64,000 nt of DNA from an uncultured Eudoraea sp. (lineage in GTDB: Bacteria > Bacteroidota > Bacteroidia > Flavobacteriales > Flavobacteriaceae). This document shows, in pieces, positions 25,964-35,135 of the stretch. The translations under genes were made by a program, and so were the position numbers. Below the pieces are notes generated by a model that was given only the letters and a program-made list of their open reading frames with translations, was not told where the DNA came from and made no database searches. Every line of letters begins with the position of its first letter. The first letter of the stretch is position 1. The DNA lies in contig NZ_CANLGX010000003.1 of the NCBI RefSeq assembly GCF_947490415.1, forward strand, positions 1 through 64,000. Direction: 5' to 3'.

Positions 25964-27112
25964 ATGATGATTTCCAAATTATATATTTTAAGTTTTTTCC
26001 TTCCTGTCTTCTTTTTAAATGCCCAGGTGAGCGCCACTACTATTGGGACTTTGCCGGAAGATGTTCTGGAATCCTCCGGGCTTATTTATTACAACAACAA
26101 ACTCATAACTCATAATGATTCAGGAAATTCTCCTCGATTGTATGAAGTAGATACCTTAAGTTCACAGATTATCCGGACAATCACTATAGACAATGCCACC
26201 AACATAGATTGGGAAGATATAACACAGGATGATACTTATATTTATATTGGAGACTTTGGTAATAATACCGGCAACAGACAAGACCTTACCGTTTATAGAG
26301 TGGCTAAATCTGATTATGACGTTTCGAATACAATAAGTGCTGAAAGAATTGACTTTTCCTACGAAGATCAAACGGATTTTACAGAGATTCAGAATTCTGA
26401 CTGGGATGCAGAAGGCATGGTTGACTTTAAGACTCAGTTACTCATATTTACAAAACAATGGCAGACTAATGGTACAGTAGCATATTCCATACCTAAAATT
26501 CCGGGATCTTATTCAGCTAAGAATATGGGATTTTATGATGTCTCTGGTCTGGTTACAGGAGCAGCATACAACAAATTCTCAAATGTGTTGATGTTATTGG
26601 GATATTCATCTCAATTACAACCTTTTATTGTTCGGATAAGTGAACTTCCGATAAATTTTTCATTTAACGGGACGGAGGAAAAGTTGGGTTTGGGCATTGG
26701 GTTTTCACAGGTAGAGGGAATCACCTATTCGGATTCAAACACATACTATGTTTCTTCTGAGCGTTACCAAAATAACCTTCCTCCCATAACTCTTGCTTCT
26801 CAACTATATACTTTTGACACCGACGACGCCCCTCAGGAAACTGCAGAAACTCCGGCAGATGCGGAGAAAGAAGAAAATGAATTGATTATTTTCAGAGCCT
26901 TTGGTTCAAATGAACTTCAGTACGATCTTAATTCAAATGCGCCATTGTTTGGACGAGCAATATTTGACATTACCGGGAAAAGAGTTAGACATACGCATGG
27001 AAGTTTAATTGAAAATAACAGCATAGATCTAAGCGGATTAGGGAGTTCCGTGTATTACTTAACCTTTTATCTGCAGGGCGTAACAATATCTAAACCATTT
27101 ATACTGGACTGA
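25964..27112 (+). CDS. Secreted beta-propeller-like protein with T9SS type A sorting domain
   Basis: A 382-residue exported protein: signal peptide (MMISKLYILSFFLPVFFLNA), a central domain with DWEDITQDDTYIYIGDFGN and NSDWDAEGMVDF repeats suggesting a propeller-like fold, an acidic linker (DDAPQETAETPADAEKEENE, about residues 288-308), and a C-terminal sorting domain ending GSSVYYLTFYLQGVTISKPF. The last element directs secretion by the type IX system, which fits a gliding flavobacterium. Exact activity unknown. Confidence 0.85.
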   Translation: MMISKLYILSFFLPVFFLNAQVSATTIGTLPEDVLESSGLIYYNNKLITHNDSGNSPRLYEVDTLSSQIIRTITIDNATNIDWEDITQDDTYIYIGDFGNNTGNRQDLTVYRVAKSDYDVSNTISAERIDFSYEDQTDFTEIQNSDWDAEGMVDFKTQLLIFTKQWQTNGTVAYSIPKIPGSYSAKNMGFYDVSGLVTGAAYNKFSNVLMLLGYSSQLQPFIVRISELPINFSFNGTEEKLGLGIGFSQVEGITYSDSNTYYVSSERYQNNLPPITLASQLYTFDTDDAPQETAETPADAEKEENELIIFRAFGSNELQYDLNSNAPLFGRAIFDITGKRVRHTHGSLIENNSIDLSGLGSSVYYLTFYLQGVTISKPFILD

Positions 27113-27169
27113 AGCTTTCTTTGAGCATTATTTAAGGATTTGTTAACAAGGGAAATACCCCATTATATT

Positions 27170-27177
27170 TAGTTTTG
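27170..27177 (+). promoter_or_regulatory. -7 box (TAGTTTTG) of the DUF2911 gene
   Basis: TAGTTTTG fits TAnnTTTG and lies 25 bases before the ATG. A TTTG at 27139-27142 is too far (27 bases) to be an ideal -33 element. Confidence 0.5.
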
Positions 27178-27202
27178 TCATAACTATAAAACCTATTAAA
27201 TA

Positions 27203-28045
27203 ATGAAAAAACTATCACTATTGATCTGCATCGTTATGGGATCTATTTCTATGAACGGACAGATAACAACACCGGCGCCCAGCCCATCTGCAAAGATTAT
27301 GCAAACGGTTGGATTGACCGATGTAACCGTAGAGTATTCAAGACCTTCAATGCGGGGAAGGACTATTTTTGGAGATCTTGTTCCTATTGACAAATTATGG
27401 AGAACCGGAGCCAACAAAAATTCCATGGTAACTTTTAGCGATGATGTTACTATTGGCGGTCAAAAAGTTAAAGCAGGGTCCTATGCAGTATTTACGAAAC
27501 CGGGAACAACATCCTGGGAAGTAATTTTCTATTCTGATACTAATAACTGGGGAACTCCAGAAAATTGGGATGATTCAAAAGTAGCGGCAAAGACCACGGT
27601 AGAGGTAATGTCTTTACCATTTGACGTGGAATCCTTTACTATGAGTATTGATGCTTTACACAATGATGGAGCAACTCTGGGGATTTATTGGGAAAAAGCT
27701 TATGTAGGTGTTCCCTTTGAAGTACCTACTGAAGAGAAGGCAGTTAAGAGTATTGAAAATGTCATGAATGGACCAACAGCTAATGATTATTTTGCAGCAG
27801 CTTCTTATTACCATGAAGAAGGTAAAGACCTGTCCAAAGCTAAGGAATGGATTGATAAAGCGGTATCAATGAACGACAAAGCGTATTGGATGACGAGGAG
27901 GCAATCTCTGATTTACGCTAAAATGGGTGATACCAAAGGCGCTATTGAAGCGGCTAAGAAATCTATGGCAGTAGCAGAGGCGGCCGGCAATGCAGACTAT
28001 GTAAAAATGAACAAGGACTCTCTTAAAGAATGGGGGGCATTGTAA
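27203..28045 (+). CDS. DUF2911 domain-containing exported protein
   Basis: 280 residues: signal peptide (MKKLSLLICIVMGSISMNGQ), then a DUF2911 domain (VTVEYSRPSMRGRTIFGDLV, LWRTGANKNSMVTFSDDV and GSYAVFTKPGTTSWEVIF). A C-terminal TPR-like helical part (about residues 185-275) with AKEWIDKAVSMNDKAYWMTR follows. The domain is frequent in Bacteroidota periplasmic proteins but has no known activity. A strong terminator follows the stop codon. Confidence 0.9.
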   Translation: MKKLSLLICIVMGSISMNGQITTPAPSPSAKIMQTVGLTDVTVEYSRPSMRGRTIFGDLVPIDKLWRTGANKNSMVTFSDDVTIGGQKVKAGSYAVFTKPGTTSWEVIFYSDTNNWGTPENWDDSKVAAKTTVEVMSLPFDVESFTMSIDALHNDGATLGIYWEKAYVGVPFEVPTEEKAVKSIENVMNGPTANDYFAAASYYHEEGKDLSKAKEWIDKAVSMNDKAYWMTRRQSLIYAKMGDTKGAIEAAKKSMAVAEAAGNADYVKMNKDSLKEWGAL

Positions 28046-28068
28046 AATATTCTAAATTCTAAGAATTT

Positions 28069-28097
28069 AAAACCCCTCCCTTTTTGGTTGGGGTTTT
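28069..28097 (+). terminator. Rho-independent terminator after the DUF2911 gene
   Basis: AAAACCCC (28069-28076) pairs with GGGGTTTT (28090-28097), followed by further T residues. It is bidirectional in form and may also serve the leftward symporter gene that ends at 28160. Confidence 0.8.
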
Positions 28098-28159
28098 TTT
28101 ATATCATCTAAGAACTAGTATCATTAATTAAATGTACTATCTCCGGATGTCAGAATTTA

Positions 28160-29866
28160 TTAGGATTTAATTGGAGGGTTCTTATGAAGCCTGTCAAATG
28201 ATTCAAGTACTATTGCCAGGAGAATCACCAGTGCACATCCAAAAGCATTGAGCCACAAATATGACATCCAATCTAAATACCATACAAGAATTACGGCTAC
28301 CTGGGTAATAATAGCGGCAATAAAAACGGCATTTCCTTTTACAAATCTAAAAAAGAAGGCCAGTAAAAATATTCCCAAAACGTTACCGTAGAAAATAGAA
28401 CCAATGATATTTACCAATTGTATTAAATTATCAAACAGGTTTGCTACACAGGCTATGAGAATAGCAACTATCCCCCAAAGCAAGGTAAATAACTTGGAAA
28501 CCTTCACATAGTGCTCGGGTGAAAATTCATCTTTTTTATTTCTTTTATAAAGGTCCAGGGCAGTAATTGTGCCAAGGGCATTTAATTCTGAGGCAGTGGA
28601 GGACATGGCTGCAGATAGAATTACAGCCAATAAGAGTCCTACTAAGCCTTTTGGTAGATAATTTAAGATAAAATGGATAAATACATAATCCTTATCGTTT
28701 GTTTCAACAACATCATCTGCCTTTCTTATCATAGCCTTTGCTGCTTCCCTGTTATTTTTCTCCCTTTCAATGATCAGGAGCATTTCGTTTTTAGCTTCGG
28801 CAGTAGCGGCTTGGTCGTTTAAATCCATGGCCGATGAAAACTGATCCTGCACCATTTTCTTTTCAATTTCCAGATTCTTGTGACCTTCCTCCAATAATTT
28901 ATAATCTTCTGCATAGGAAGTTTGCATTATTGCATTCGTAGCTGCAGGATTAAAATTTAAGGGGGACGGATTATATTGATAGAATACAAAAACCATAACC
29001 CCAACCAGGAGAATAAAAAATTGCATAGGTATTTTGAAGATCCCATTAAAAATAAGGCCTAACTGGCTCTCTCTGATGGATTTACCGGAAAGATAGCGCT
29101 GTACCTGACTTTGATCGGTCCCAAAATAGGCAAGAGCTAGGAACATCCCACCGGTAATGCCGCTCCAGAAAGTATATCTGCTCTGTGTATTTAAACTAAA
29201 ATCCAGGATGTTAAGTTTATCACTTGCACCTGCAATCTTAAGGGCTTTGGTGAATGTGATATCTGCAGGCAAATAACCCAGAATAAAAAAGAAGGCAATA
29301 AACATCCCGGTCATAATAACAAACATCTGTTGTTTTTGGGTAACACTTACTGCATTTGTACCACCGGAAACGGTATAAATAATTACTAAGGAACCAATAA
29401 TAATATTAAGGGTTTTTAAATCCCATCCCAGGACGGCAGAGAGGATAATTGAGGGTGCAAAGATGGTAATACCCGCCGCAAGGCCTCGTTGTATTAAAAA
29501 TAATATGGCAGCAAGAGTACGGGTTTTAAGATCAAACCTTCTTTCAAGAAATTCGTAGGCAGTATATACTTTTAATTTGTGATATAGAGGAATAAATACA
29601 ATACATATAATTATCATGGCCAATGGAAGTCCGAAGTAGAATTGAACAAAACCCATTCCATCGTGAAAAGCCTGACCGGGTGTGGAGAGAAAGGTAATAG
29701 CACTGGCCTGAGTTGCCATTACGGATAGGCCAATCGTCCACCATTTTGACTGATTGCCCCCAAGTACATAATCATTTACATTTTTATTCCCTCTGGTTTT
29801 CCAGACCCCATAAACAACTATAAATAATAGGGTTCCACCAAGTATAATCCAGTCTATTTTCCCCAT
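28160..29866 (-). CDS. Sodium:solute symporter (SSS family)
   Basis: A 568-residue membrane transporter with about 13 helices. The N-terminal GTLLFIVVYGVWKTRGNKNV and the LGGNQSKWWTIGLSVMATQA block are typical of SSS carriers such as sialic acid or sugar transporters. Between helices, about residues 310-390, lies a long Glu/Lys-rich, probably coiled-coil insertion (EEGHKNLEIEKKMVQDQF and following). The gene starts one base after the stop of a 34-residue microprotein gene, downstream of a PIG-L deacetylase; together they suggest uptake of an amino-sugar-like solute (inference). Confidence 0.92.
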   Translation of the reverse strand: MGKIDWIILGGTLLFIVVYGVWKTRGNKNVNDYVLGGNQSKWWTIGLSVMATQASAITFLSTPGQAFHDGMGFVQFYFGLPLAMIIICIVFIPLYHKLKVYTAYEFLERRFDLKTRTLAAILFLIQRGLAAGITIFAPSIILSAVLGWDLKTLNIIIGSLVIIYTVSGGTNAVSVTQKQQMFVIMTGMFIAFFFILGYLPADITFTKALKIAGASDKLNILDFSLNTQSRYTFWSGITGGMFLALAYFGTDQSQVQRYLSGKSIRESQLGLIFNGIFKIPMQFFILLVGVMVFVFYQYNPSPLNFNPAATNAIMQTSYAEDYKLLEEGHKNLEIEKKMVQDQFSSAMDLNDQAATAEAKNEMLLIIEREKNNREAAKAMIRKADDVVETNDKDYVFIHFILNYLPKGLVGLLLAVILSAAMSSTASELNALGTITALDLYKRNKKDEFSPEHYVKVSKLFTLLWGIVAILIACVANLFDNLIQLVNIIGSIFYGNVLGIFLLAFFFRFVKGNAVFIAAIITQVAVILVWYLDWMSYLWLNAFGCALVILLAIVLESFDRLHKNPPIKS

Positions 29867-29867
29867 A

Positions 29868-29972
29868 TCAACTGTATGAGGTCATTATAAAATAAAAAAT
29901 AAGAATGTAAATAGTATTGAGTACCAATACAAGTGTATATTCTTTTTTCCAGGTAAGTTTCTCCAGCATCAT
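29868..29972 (-). CDS. 34-residue single-helix membrane microprotein between deacetylase and symporter
   Basis: Not large enough for standard ORF calling. The minus strand encodes 34 residues: a short charged N-terminus (MMLEKLTWKKEY) and one hydrophobic stretch (TLVLVLNTIYILIFYFIM), then TSYS and TGA. The start ATG overlaps the PIG-L stop (ATGA) and its own stop is one base from the symporter ATG, so translation is tightly coupled on both sides. The topology suggests a helper subunit of the symporter, as small membrane proteins assist other carriers; this role is inference. Confidence 0.7.
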   Translation of the reverse strand: MMLEKLTWKKEYTLVLVLNTIYILIFYFIMTSYS

Positions 29973-32503
29973 TTACCTTTAATATCTGTAGTGTTATCTA
30001 TTTGTTCTTTTCCTAAAGATAAAATATTAGCAAATATCTTATAAGCTCCGGAAACCCCTGCAGGAAGTTCTCTAAAAAAACTTATTCCGGTATATATATA
30101 ATTTCCTTTACCATATGGTGCTACAAGAAGCGCTCCATTGGTTGATGATTCTCCTTTGTCATTCATCTGCAGAATAGGTGTGAATTTGGGATCCCATTCA
30201 TCAGGAAAGTAAAGCCCTCTCTCCTGAACCCAACCCTCAAAGTCTGAATTAGAAATGGCATTGGGAAAATTAATAACTGAATGGTCACTTGCAATAATCT
30301 TTACATCAGAATCCTCATTAGTAATGCGGTCCCTGGATAATTTAAGAGGGTAGGGGGCGAGATCTTTAAAAGAGGCGTCTCTGCGTCCTGCAGTGTTGTA
30401 TTGTACAATAAGGTTCCCTCCCTGCTCTACATATTCCAGTAAAAAACGCTGTTTAAATTTAAGCTCTTCAACAACGTTATATGCCCTGATTCCCGTAACA
30501 ACCGCGTCATATTTGTTTAGACTACCCGATTCTATATCTGCGGGATCAATTAGATGAACAGTATAACCTATCTGCTCCAAGCTCTCGGGAACCTCATCTC
30601 CGGCACCCATTATATAACCAATATGCTCTCCCACTTTCTTGATGTTCAGTCTTACAACTTTGGCTTCAGAGGGAAGTAAAACTGTTTGGGTAGGAATATG
30701 GTCATACGCAATCTCTATTAACTCTCTATCTAATTCTTTGCCATCAATTCTGATAATAGGTGTAATCGTACTTTCATCTTCCTGGGACGGCGGGGTTAAG
30801 GTAAAAACAAGTGTCTTTTCATCACCCTTGTTTGCAATTTCAAATTCTATAAATTCTTCATCTACCACCCAACCATTATTATGGCCCAATTTCACATTTC
30901 CTTTAAGTCCGTTTTTATGAGCCGTAATTGTAACTGGGATTTTTCTGGGAGTTCTGTCTGCAAATATCAAAACCTTGTCACTAAATTTTGCGGTAGCTTC
31001 CGGTATAATCTCAAAGGGCTCATAAAGTTCCCCTTTATCAGGTTTTGAATATCTGTGAATAACCGGTTTTTCTATTTTTATGGAATACCCATCGAATCCC
31101 AATTCAAAGCTTGCATGAAAAGGGGGTATCGTTTCGGGGCTTCCAATTATTTCTGGTTGATTCACTTTATACATGCCAAGGCTTCCCTTTTCTGTAAGCC
31201 AATAAGGACTTGTGTATTGCTCCGTTTCAGGTATTTTCAGATCCAATACAAGGTTCTTTTTTTGATTATTAGCTAAGAGTATATTATTCTGGTTAAAAGA
31301 ATTAGAGGCAAGAGAAACAGAATTAAATGAAATAGGAGCATTACTTCGATTAAGAACCTCAATATTTATTTTTACTGTACTACCGGGATATGCATTTGAC
31401 ACTTCAGATGAAGCTTCAAGATATAGTCCGCAAACAGTGAGAATAATATCCTGCAGTTCTTTTAATTTAATTTGTTTCCAATGATCATCCTCTAGAGTAG
31501 CGAGCAATTTATGTGCTTCCAGTAATTCCGGTAGGTGTTTTGACGGATTTACAAAGTCAAAATTTTCTTCTACTGAAACCAATATTTTGCCAATAGCTTC
31601 ACCTCCTTTAATCCTTGACCAGCTTGTATCGATTCCTTCAAAAATATTAGATTTATCATTTGGCAGATCCCCGGACAACAATTCTATATATTCATCCTGA
31701 CTACCTCTGTCGGACATTCTGCCAAACCCCTGACTCAAATGCTGACTGCTTGCAATAGATGCAATTTCGTTGTTAGAAAGCCCCTTCATGGGATAATAAA
31801 CCCCAACATCTAAATTTATCATTTTGGATTTATCGGCTTTTTCAAAATTCTCAGGACTCCCATAGAACCACCATGATGTATTGTAGAACAATCTTTTGGG
31901 TTGCCAAAGACTTACTTTATCCAATTGTTCAGGATATGCATTTTGATCATTAACTAGATCAAAAGCCTCTACACTTAGCATTGCTGAAGAGGTATGGTGT
32001 CCATGAGTTGAACCGGGTGTTCTGTGATCAAAACGATTTACAATAACATCTGGTTTGAAATTTCGAAGGACCCAAACAACATCGCCCAAAACGGCCTTCT
32101 TATCCCATATTTTTAAAGTTTCATCAGGGTGTTTTGAATACCCAAAATCATTTGCCCTGGTGAAAAACTGTTCTCCACCGTCAACTCCTCTCGCCGCCAG
32201 TAATTCTTCTGTTCTTAAAACCCCCAGTAGTTCCCTAAGTTCCGAACCTATAAGGTTTTGCCCTCCATCACCTCTGGTGATAGATAAATATCCGGTCCGG
32301 GCTTTAACTTCGTTTGAAAAGTATGAGATTAACCTGGTATTTTCATCATCAGGATGTGCTGCAATATACAGAGCAGAGCCCAAAAAGTTTAGTTTTTGTA
32401 ATGAATGATAAATATCGGAAGAAGTGCTTTTTTTTGGCACTTGGGTTAAAGCAGTGTGTAGTCCAAAAAATAGCCCTATACAGAGTGCCAGAAAATAACG
32501 CAT
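29969..32503 (-). CDS. Large exported PIG-L (LmbE-like) deacetylase
   Basis: An 844-residue protein with a signal peptide (about residues 1-20). The N-terminal zinc deacetylase domain has the AAHPDDEN motif (about 46-53), the DGGQNLIGSE segment and FDHRTPGSTHGHHTSSAMLS with further metal-ligand histidines. Beyond about residue 340 come beta-rich immunoglobulin-like modules. The C-terminal region (about 610-830) resembles a ThuA/glutamine-amidotransferase-like fold (YDAVVTGIRAYNVVEELKF). Family members remove acetyl groups from N-acetyl sugars. First gene of the microprotein-symporter operon. Confidence 0.9.
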   Translation of the reverse strand: MRYFLALCIGLFFGLHTALTQVPKKSTSSDIYHSLQKLNFLGSALYIAAHPDDENTRLISYFSNEVKARTGYLSITRGDGGQNLIGSELRELLGVLRTEELLAARGVDGGEQFFTRANDFGYSKHPDETLKIWDKKAVLGDVVWVLRNFKPDVIVNRFDHRTPGSTHGHHTSSAMLSVEAFDLVNDQNAYPEQLDKVSLWQPKRLFYNTSWWFYGSPENFEKADKSKMINLDVGVYYPMKGLSNNEIASIASSQHLSQGFGRMSDRGSQDEYIELLSGDLPNDKSNIFEGIDTSWSRIKGGEAIGKILVSVEENFDFVNPSKHLPELLEAHKLLATLEDDHWKQIKLKELQDIILTVCGLYLEASSEVSNAYPGSTVKINIEVLNRSNAPISFNSVSLASNSFNQNNILLANNQKKNLVLDLKIPETEQYTSPYWLTEKGSLGMYKVNQPEIIGSPETIPPFHASFELGFDGYSIKIEKPVIHRYSKPDKGELYEPFEIIPEATAKFSDKVLIFADRTPRKIPVTITAHKNGLKGNVKLGHNNGWVVDEEFIEFEIANKGDEKTLVFTLTPPSQEDESTITPIIRIDGKELDRELIEIAYDHIPTQTVLLPSEAKVVRLNIKKVGEHIGYIMGAGDEVPESLEQIGYTVHLIDPADIESGSLNKYDAVVTGIRAYNVVEELKFKQRFLLEYVEQGGNLIVQYNTAGRRDASFKDLAPYPLKLSRDRITNEDSDVKIIASDHSVINFPNAISNSDFEGWVQERGLYFPDEWDPKFTPILQMNDKGESSTNGALLVAPYGKGNYIYTGISFFRELPAGVSGAYKIFANILSLGKEQIDNTTDIKGK

Positions 32504-32618
32504 GTTTTTTTTATAAGATAGTGCTCAAATATAGAGATATTACTAGTGCCTCAACAATATTTAAAACTTCTTTAACAACTTATAATAATTCACTATGCTG
32601 ATGTTGTTCATTTGCCGA

Positions 32619-33128
32619 TTAATTAATCAGCAAAACACCCTTTTGAAGCATAAGACTATTGGGATACGTCAATAATTCTGAATCATCATTTCGCAAATGA
32701 ATATGAAATGCCTTAATATCCTCAATAACATAGTTCCCATCGTACTCAATTTCCTTGTCCATTATTTTAATGCGATCGCCTATTTTAAAGGGAAAAGAAA
32801 AGTAAAGAATAATGCCAGCCGTAACATTGCTTAAAATTGACCATTGAGCAAATATGGCAACACCAATAACTGCAAAGACGGAGGAAAAAATAAGGCCAAG
32901 CTCTCTGAAATTAACCCCCCAAATAAATATAATTACTGCAAGCCCAACAACGCTAAGGCCAAAAGAGACATATTTTATAATCAATCTGGTGCGTACTTTA
33001 TTTAAGTCGCTAACGCTGCCTACTTTACGAATAGTCTTAGACAAAATAAACTTTAAGACCAGTAATGCTACTAAAGTGATAACCGTCGCTAAAAGTTCAC
33101 TCTTATGATTTAAAATAAATTCTTCCAT
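32619..33128 (-). CDS. Small mechanosensitive channel (MscS family)
   Basis: 169 residues: about three membrane helices (residues 15-32, 50-70, 78-110), then the MscS pore-lining and beta-domain pattern VIGVAIFAQWSILSNVTAGI, YFSFPFKIGDRIKIMDKEIE and NDDSELLTYPNSLMLQ. It lacks the long C-terminal cytoplasmic domain of E. coli MscS, ending just after the beta domain. It follows the lipoprotein gene by 5 bases on the same strand and probably shares its transcript. Confidence 0.88.
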   Translation of the reverse strand: MEEFILNHKSELLATVITLVALLVLKFILSKTIRKVGSVSDLNKVRTRLIIKYVSFGLSVVGLAVIIFIWGVNFRELGLIFSSVFAVIGVAIFAQWSILSNVTAGIILYFSFPFKIGDRIKIMDKEIEYDGNYVIEDIKAFHIHLRNDDSELLTYPNSLMLQKGVLLIN

Positions 33129-33133
33129 AGACT

Positions 33134-34090
33134 TTATAACCCTAATCGCTCTCTTAAAATTATATCTTTATTTCCATTTTGCTGCCAATAAGGCGTTTTA
33201 AGGAGCTTAATTTTTGTAGCCTTAGAGGTCAGTATTTTAGCATTTGTACCAAAACCACTTTTAAATTCCTCCGACCAACTTTCTATGGTATGAGGAAAAG
33301 CCGTACCGAAGTTAATGGTAAGAGTGCGATCTAATTCGGGATAGGTTAAGGTATACGAACTAATTCCATCTTGCGCTGTAAGGGAGGCTATGGCCTTAAA
33401 GGGTTTGATCTTTTTATGAGCTACCCTGATATATTCTAATGAAGGAATAACTTCCAGTTCGCCCTGAGGAAGCCCGCCAGGGTTTATTCGTAATTTATTC
33501 CACAACTCATTTTCCAAAATGTTTTTTTCCATTTTAAATTCCTGATCTGCTTCGCCTTCAAAATAAGAATGTGCTTCATACTCAAAATCTTCTCTGTTAT
33601 TCAACTGAGCATAAACATGTCCGCACCATTCCTGAACAGAAGCAGATATTTTTATCGCATGCTGATTATCTTGAACCGGATAAAATGAACTGCTCATAAT
33701 AGAATAAGGATAAATACCCGTAAAGTATTTTTTAGTACTGTTCAATTTTAGTACCGGAATATTATCAGGATTATTTCTATCTGCCTTAACTTGTTTATCT
33801 GCCAAAAATGGTTCCGTAACAAAAATTAATACTGCATGTCCATCTCTTAGTTCCCCATATCTGGCCTGTTCCAGTTTATAGGAGGTGATTTCCGCTTCTC
33901 CTGAATACCAATAATCTTTAAACTCCCTTGAAAGAAGATTTGGTTTTGCGGTTTCAGAATTATTTTTCAGGCTTTCAGCATCAACAATTTCAGTTCCTTT
34001 GGAGCTGGCTTTCACTTCACAGGACATAAAGACAAACGGTACGGATAAGGCTACAAAGAGTAAAATTAGATTACTGATAAAAAATTTCAT
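33134..34090 (-). CDS. Putative lipoprotein of a Bacteroidota family often named after Maf
   Basis: 318 residues with a lipoprotein signal (LFVALSVPFVFMSCEVKA; the lipid cysteine is at about 24). No enzyme motif is seen. The mature part contains YWYSGEAEITSYKLEQARYG, SIMSSSFYPVQDNQHAIKIS and SVQEWCGHVYAQLNN. My recollection is that homologues are often labelled septum formation inhibitor Maf, but there is no Maf motif (SASPRR) in it, and a true maf gene lies 1.1 kb upstream. The name probably spread by adjacency. Confidence 0.75.
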   Translation of the reverse strand: MKFFISNLILLFVALSVPFVFMSCEVKASSKGTEIVDAESLKNNSETAKPNLLSREFKDYWYSGEAEITSYKLEQARYGELRDGHAVLIFVTEPFLADKQVKADRNNPDNIPVLKLNSTKKYFTGIYPYSIMSSSFYPVQDNQHAIKISASVQEWCGHVYAQLNNREDFEYEAHSYFEGEADQEFKMEKNILENELWNKLRINPGGLPQGELEVIPSLEYIRVAHKKIKPFKAIASLTAQDGISSYTLTYPELDRTLTINFGTAFPHTIESWSEEFKSGFGTNAKILTSKATKIKLLKTPYWQQNGNKDIILRERLGL

Positions 34091-34123
34091 AGGAATTAAA
34101 TTTTGACCAAAACTAGTTAAAAA

Positions 34124-34222
34124 CTACTGGTTCACCATGTCCATTAACGTTTTGTAAACTAAATGTGCAGGAAGGCCAACTAAATTGGAGTAGGGTTCAT
34201 TCTACCTATTTCATTTGGAATA
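34124..34222 (-). pseudogene. Remnant of a second, diverged maf 3' end
   Basis: The minus strand reads NLVGLPAHLVYKTLMDMVNQ then TAG (34124-34126). The intact maf ends NVVGLPTHLVYKTLKEIID. Block 34145-34201 aligns with 35154-35210 of maf at 45 of 57 bases by hand count. Upstream the remnant breaks up by indels and stops (homology fades at about 34222). The two blocks are about 1.0 kb apart and flank the DUF6090 gene. Confidence 0.8.
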
Positions 34223-34246
34223 TTGAGTATATTAATTATACACGTC

Positions 34247-34999
34247 TTATCCTTTCGTTAGTTCTGATTCTATCTGAGACTTAAGTTTTTCTAATACATA
34301 AACTGTTCCGTCAAATCTGTTTGATTCAGTTTTCAACGATTCTAGTTTAAATGTCAATATATTCCACATTTCAAGATTGTCATATAATTGAGCAAACTCT
34401 GTTCTAGGACCTCCTTTAATTAAATCTTTCCTATAGTCTTTTAATGCAATCTCACTGTAATTAATATTTTTAATAAAAAACGGTTCTATCGTATTCTGAT
34501 ATTGAACATTATTATAATTATTAGTGTACTCTATATGCTTTAATGCTTTAGAATAGTTCTTGAAGCAGGCTTTTAGACTTTCGTTTTTTATTTTGGATAA
34601 ATAGCCCTGTTTTAAGAATTCATTCGTTATTGGAAATGAATATTGACTTGTCCAATTTGTGGCTGTAGCTCCTAAAAGGTTTTTCAATACTTCCAAGGAA
34701 TCTAAATTTTTGGAATTTAAAATTCTTAATGCTCTTTGATTCTTATGAATTAATGTATCGTTATCCTTCTTTTGCCTTATAGCTGAAGCTATTTCTTGAT
34801 CCAGTTCAATACTAATTCTCTCATAATAGTTAATAATACTGTTTTGTTCGATCCGACCCGAGTTCCAATTGTTAATACTCAATGCCAATAAAATACCCAC
34901 AACCACAAGAATAATTTCACCGATGGCGTATTTTAAATACTTTCCAGTGTTATTATTTTCCATAACGTCAAATCTGATTCTTCTAAAAAATTTAATCAT
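34247..34999 (-). CDS. DUF6090 family membrane protein
   Basis: 250 residues: a basic start MIKFFRRIRFDVMENNNTGK, then one membrane helix (about 25-45, YAIGEIILVVVGILLALSIN followed by NWN), the DUF6090 signature common in Flavobacteriaceae. The rest is a charged, mostly helical soluble part with many Asn, Lys and Tyr. Function unknown. Codon use looks more A/T-rich and Asn/Lys-rich than neighbours, and it sits between a maf remnant and intact maf, suggesting insertion or local duplication. Confidence 0.82.
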   Translation of the reverse strand: MIKFFRRIRFDVMENNNTGKYLKYAIGEIILVVVGILLALSINNWNSGRIEQNSIINYYERISIELDQEIASAIRQKKDNDTLIHKNQRALRILNSKNLDSLEVLKNLLGATATNWTSQYSFPITNEFLKQGYLSKIKNESLKACFKNYSKALKHIEYTNNYNNVQYQNTIEPFFIKNINYSEIALKDYRKDLIKGGPRTEFAQLYDNLEMWNILTFKLESLKTESNRFDGTVYVLEKLKSQIESELTKG

Positions 35000-35042
35000 A
35001 GGTTCTATTTGTGGTTTGATTACTTCCTAAAGCGGGTATCTC

Positions 35043-35069
35043 AACCAAAGGTCTGCCAGACCTTTGGTT
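35043..35069. repeat. Near-perfect 13-bp palindrome upstream of the DUF6090 gene
   Basis: AACCAAAGGTCTG (35043-35055) is followed, after a single C, by its exact reverse complement (35057-35069). On the plus strand it runs into TTTTGTTT; on the minus strand no T run follows. It could be a terminator, a palindromic repeat or a relic of the insertion that brought the DUF6090 gene. Confidence 0.7.
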
Positions 35070-35135
35070 TTGTTTCACAAAATTACGTTTCGATAATCCA
35101 AAGAATTTTATCAGTCGTTCATAATAGCTACGTAA

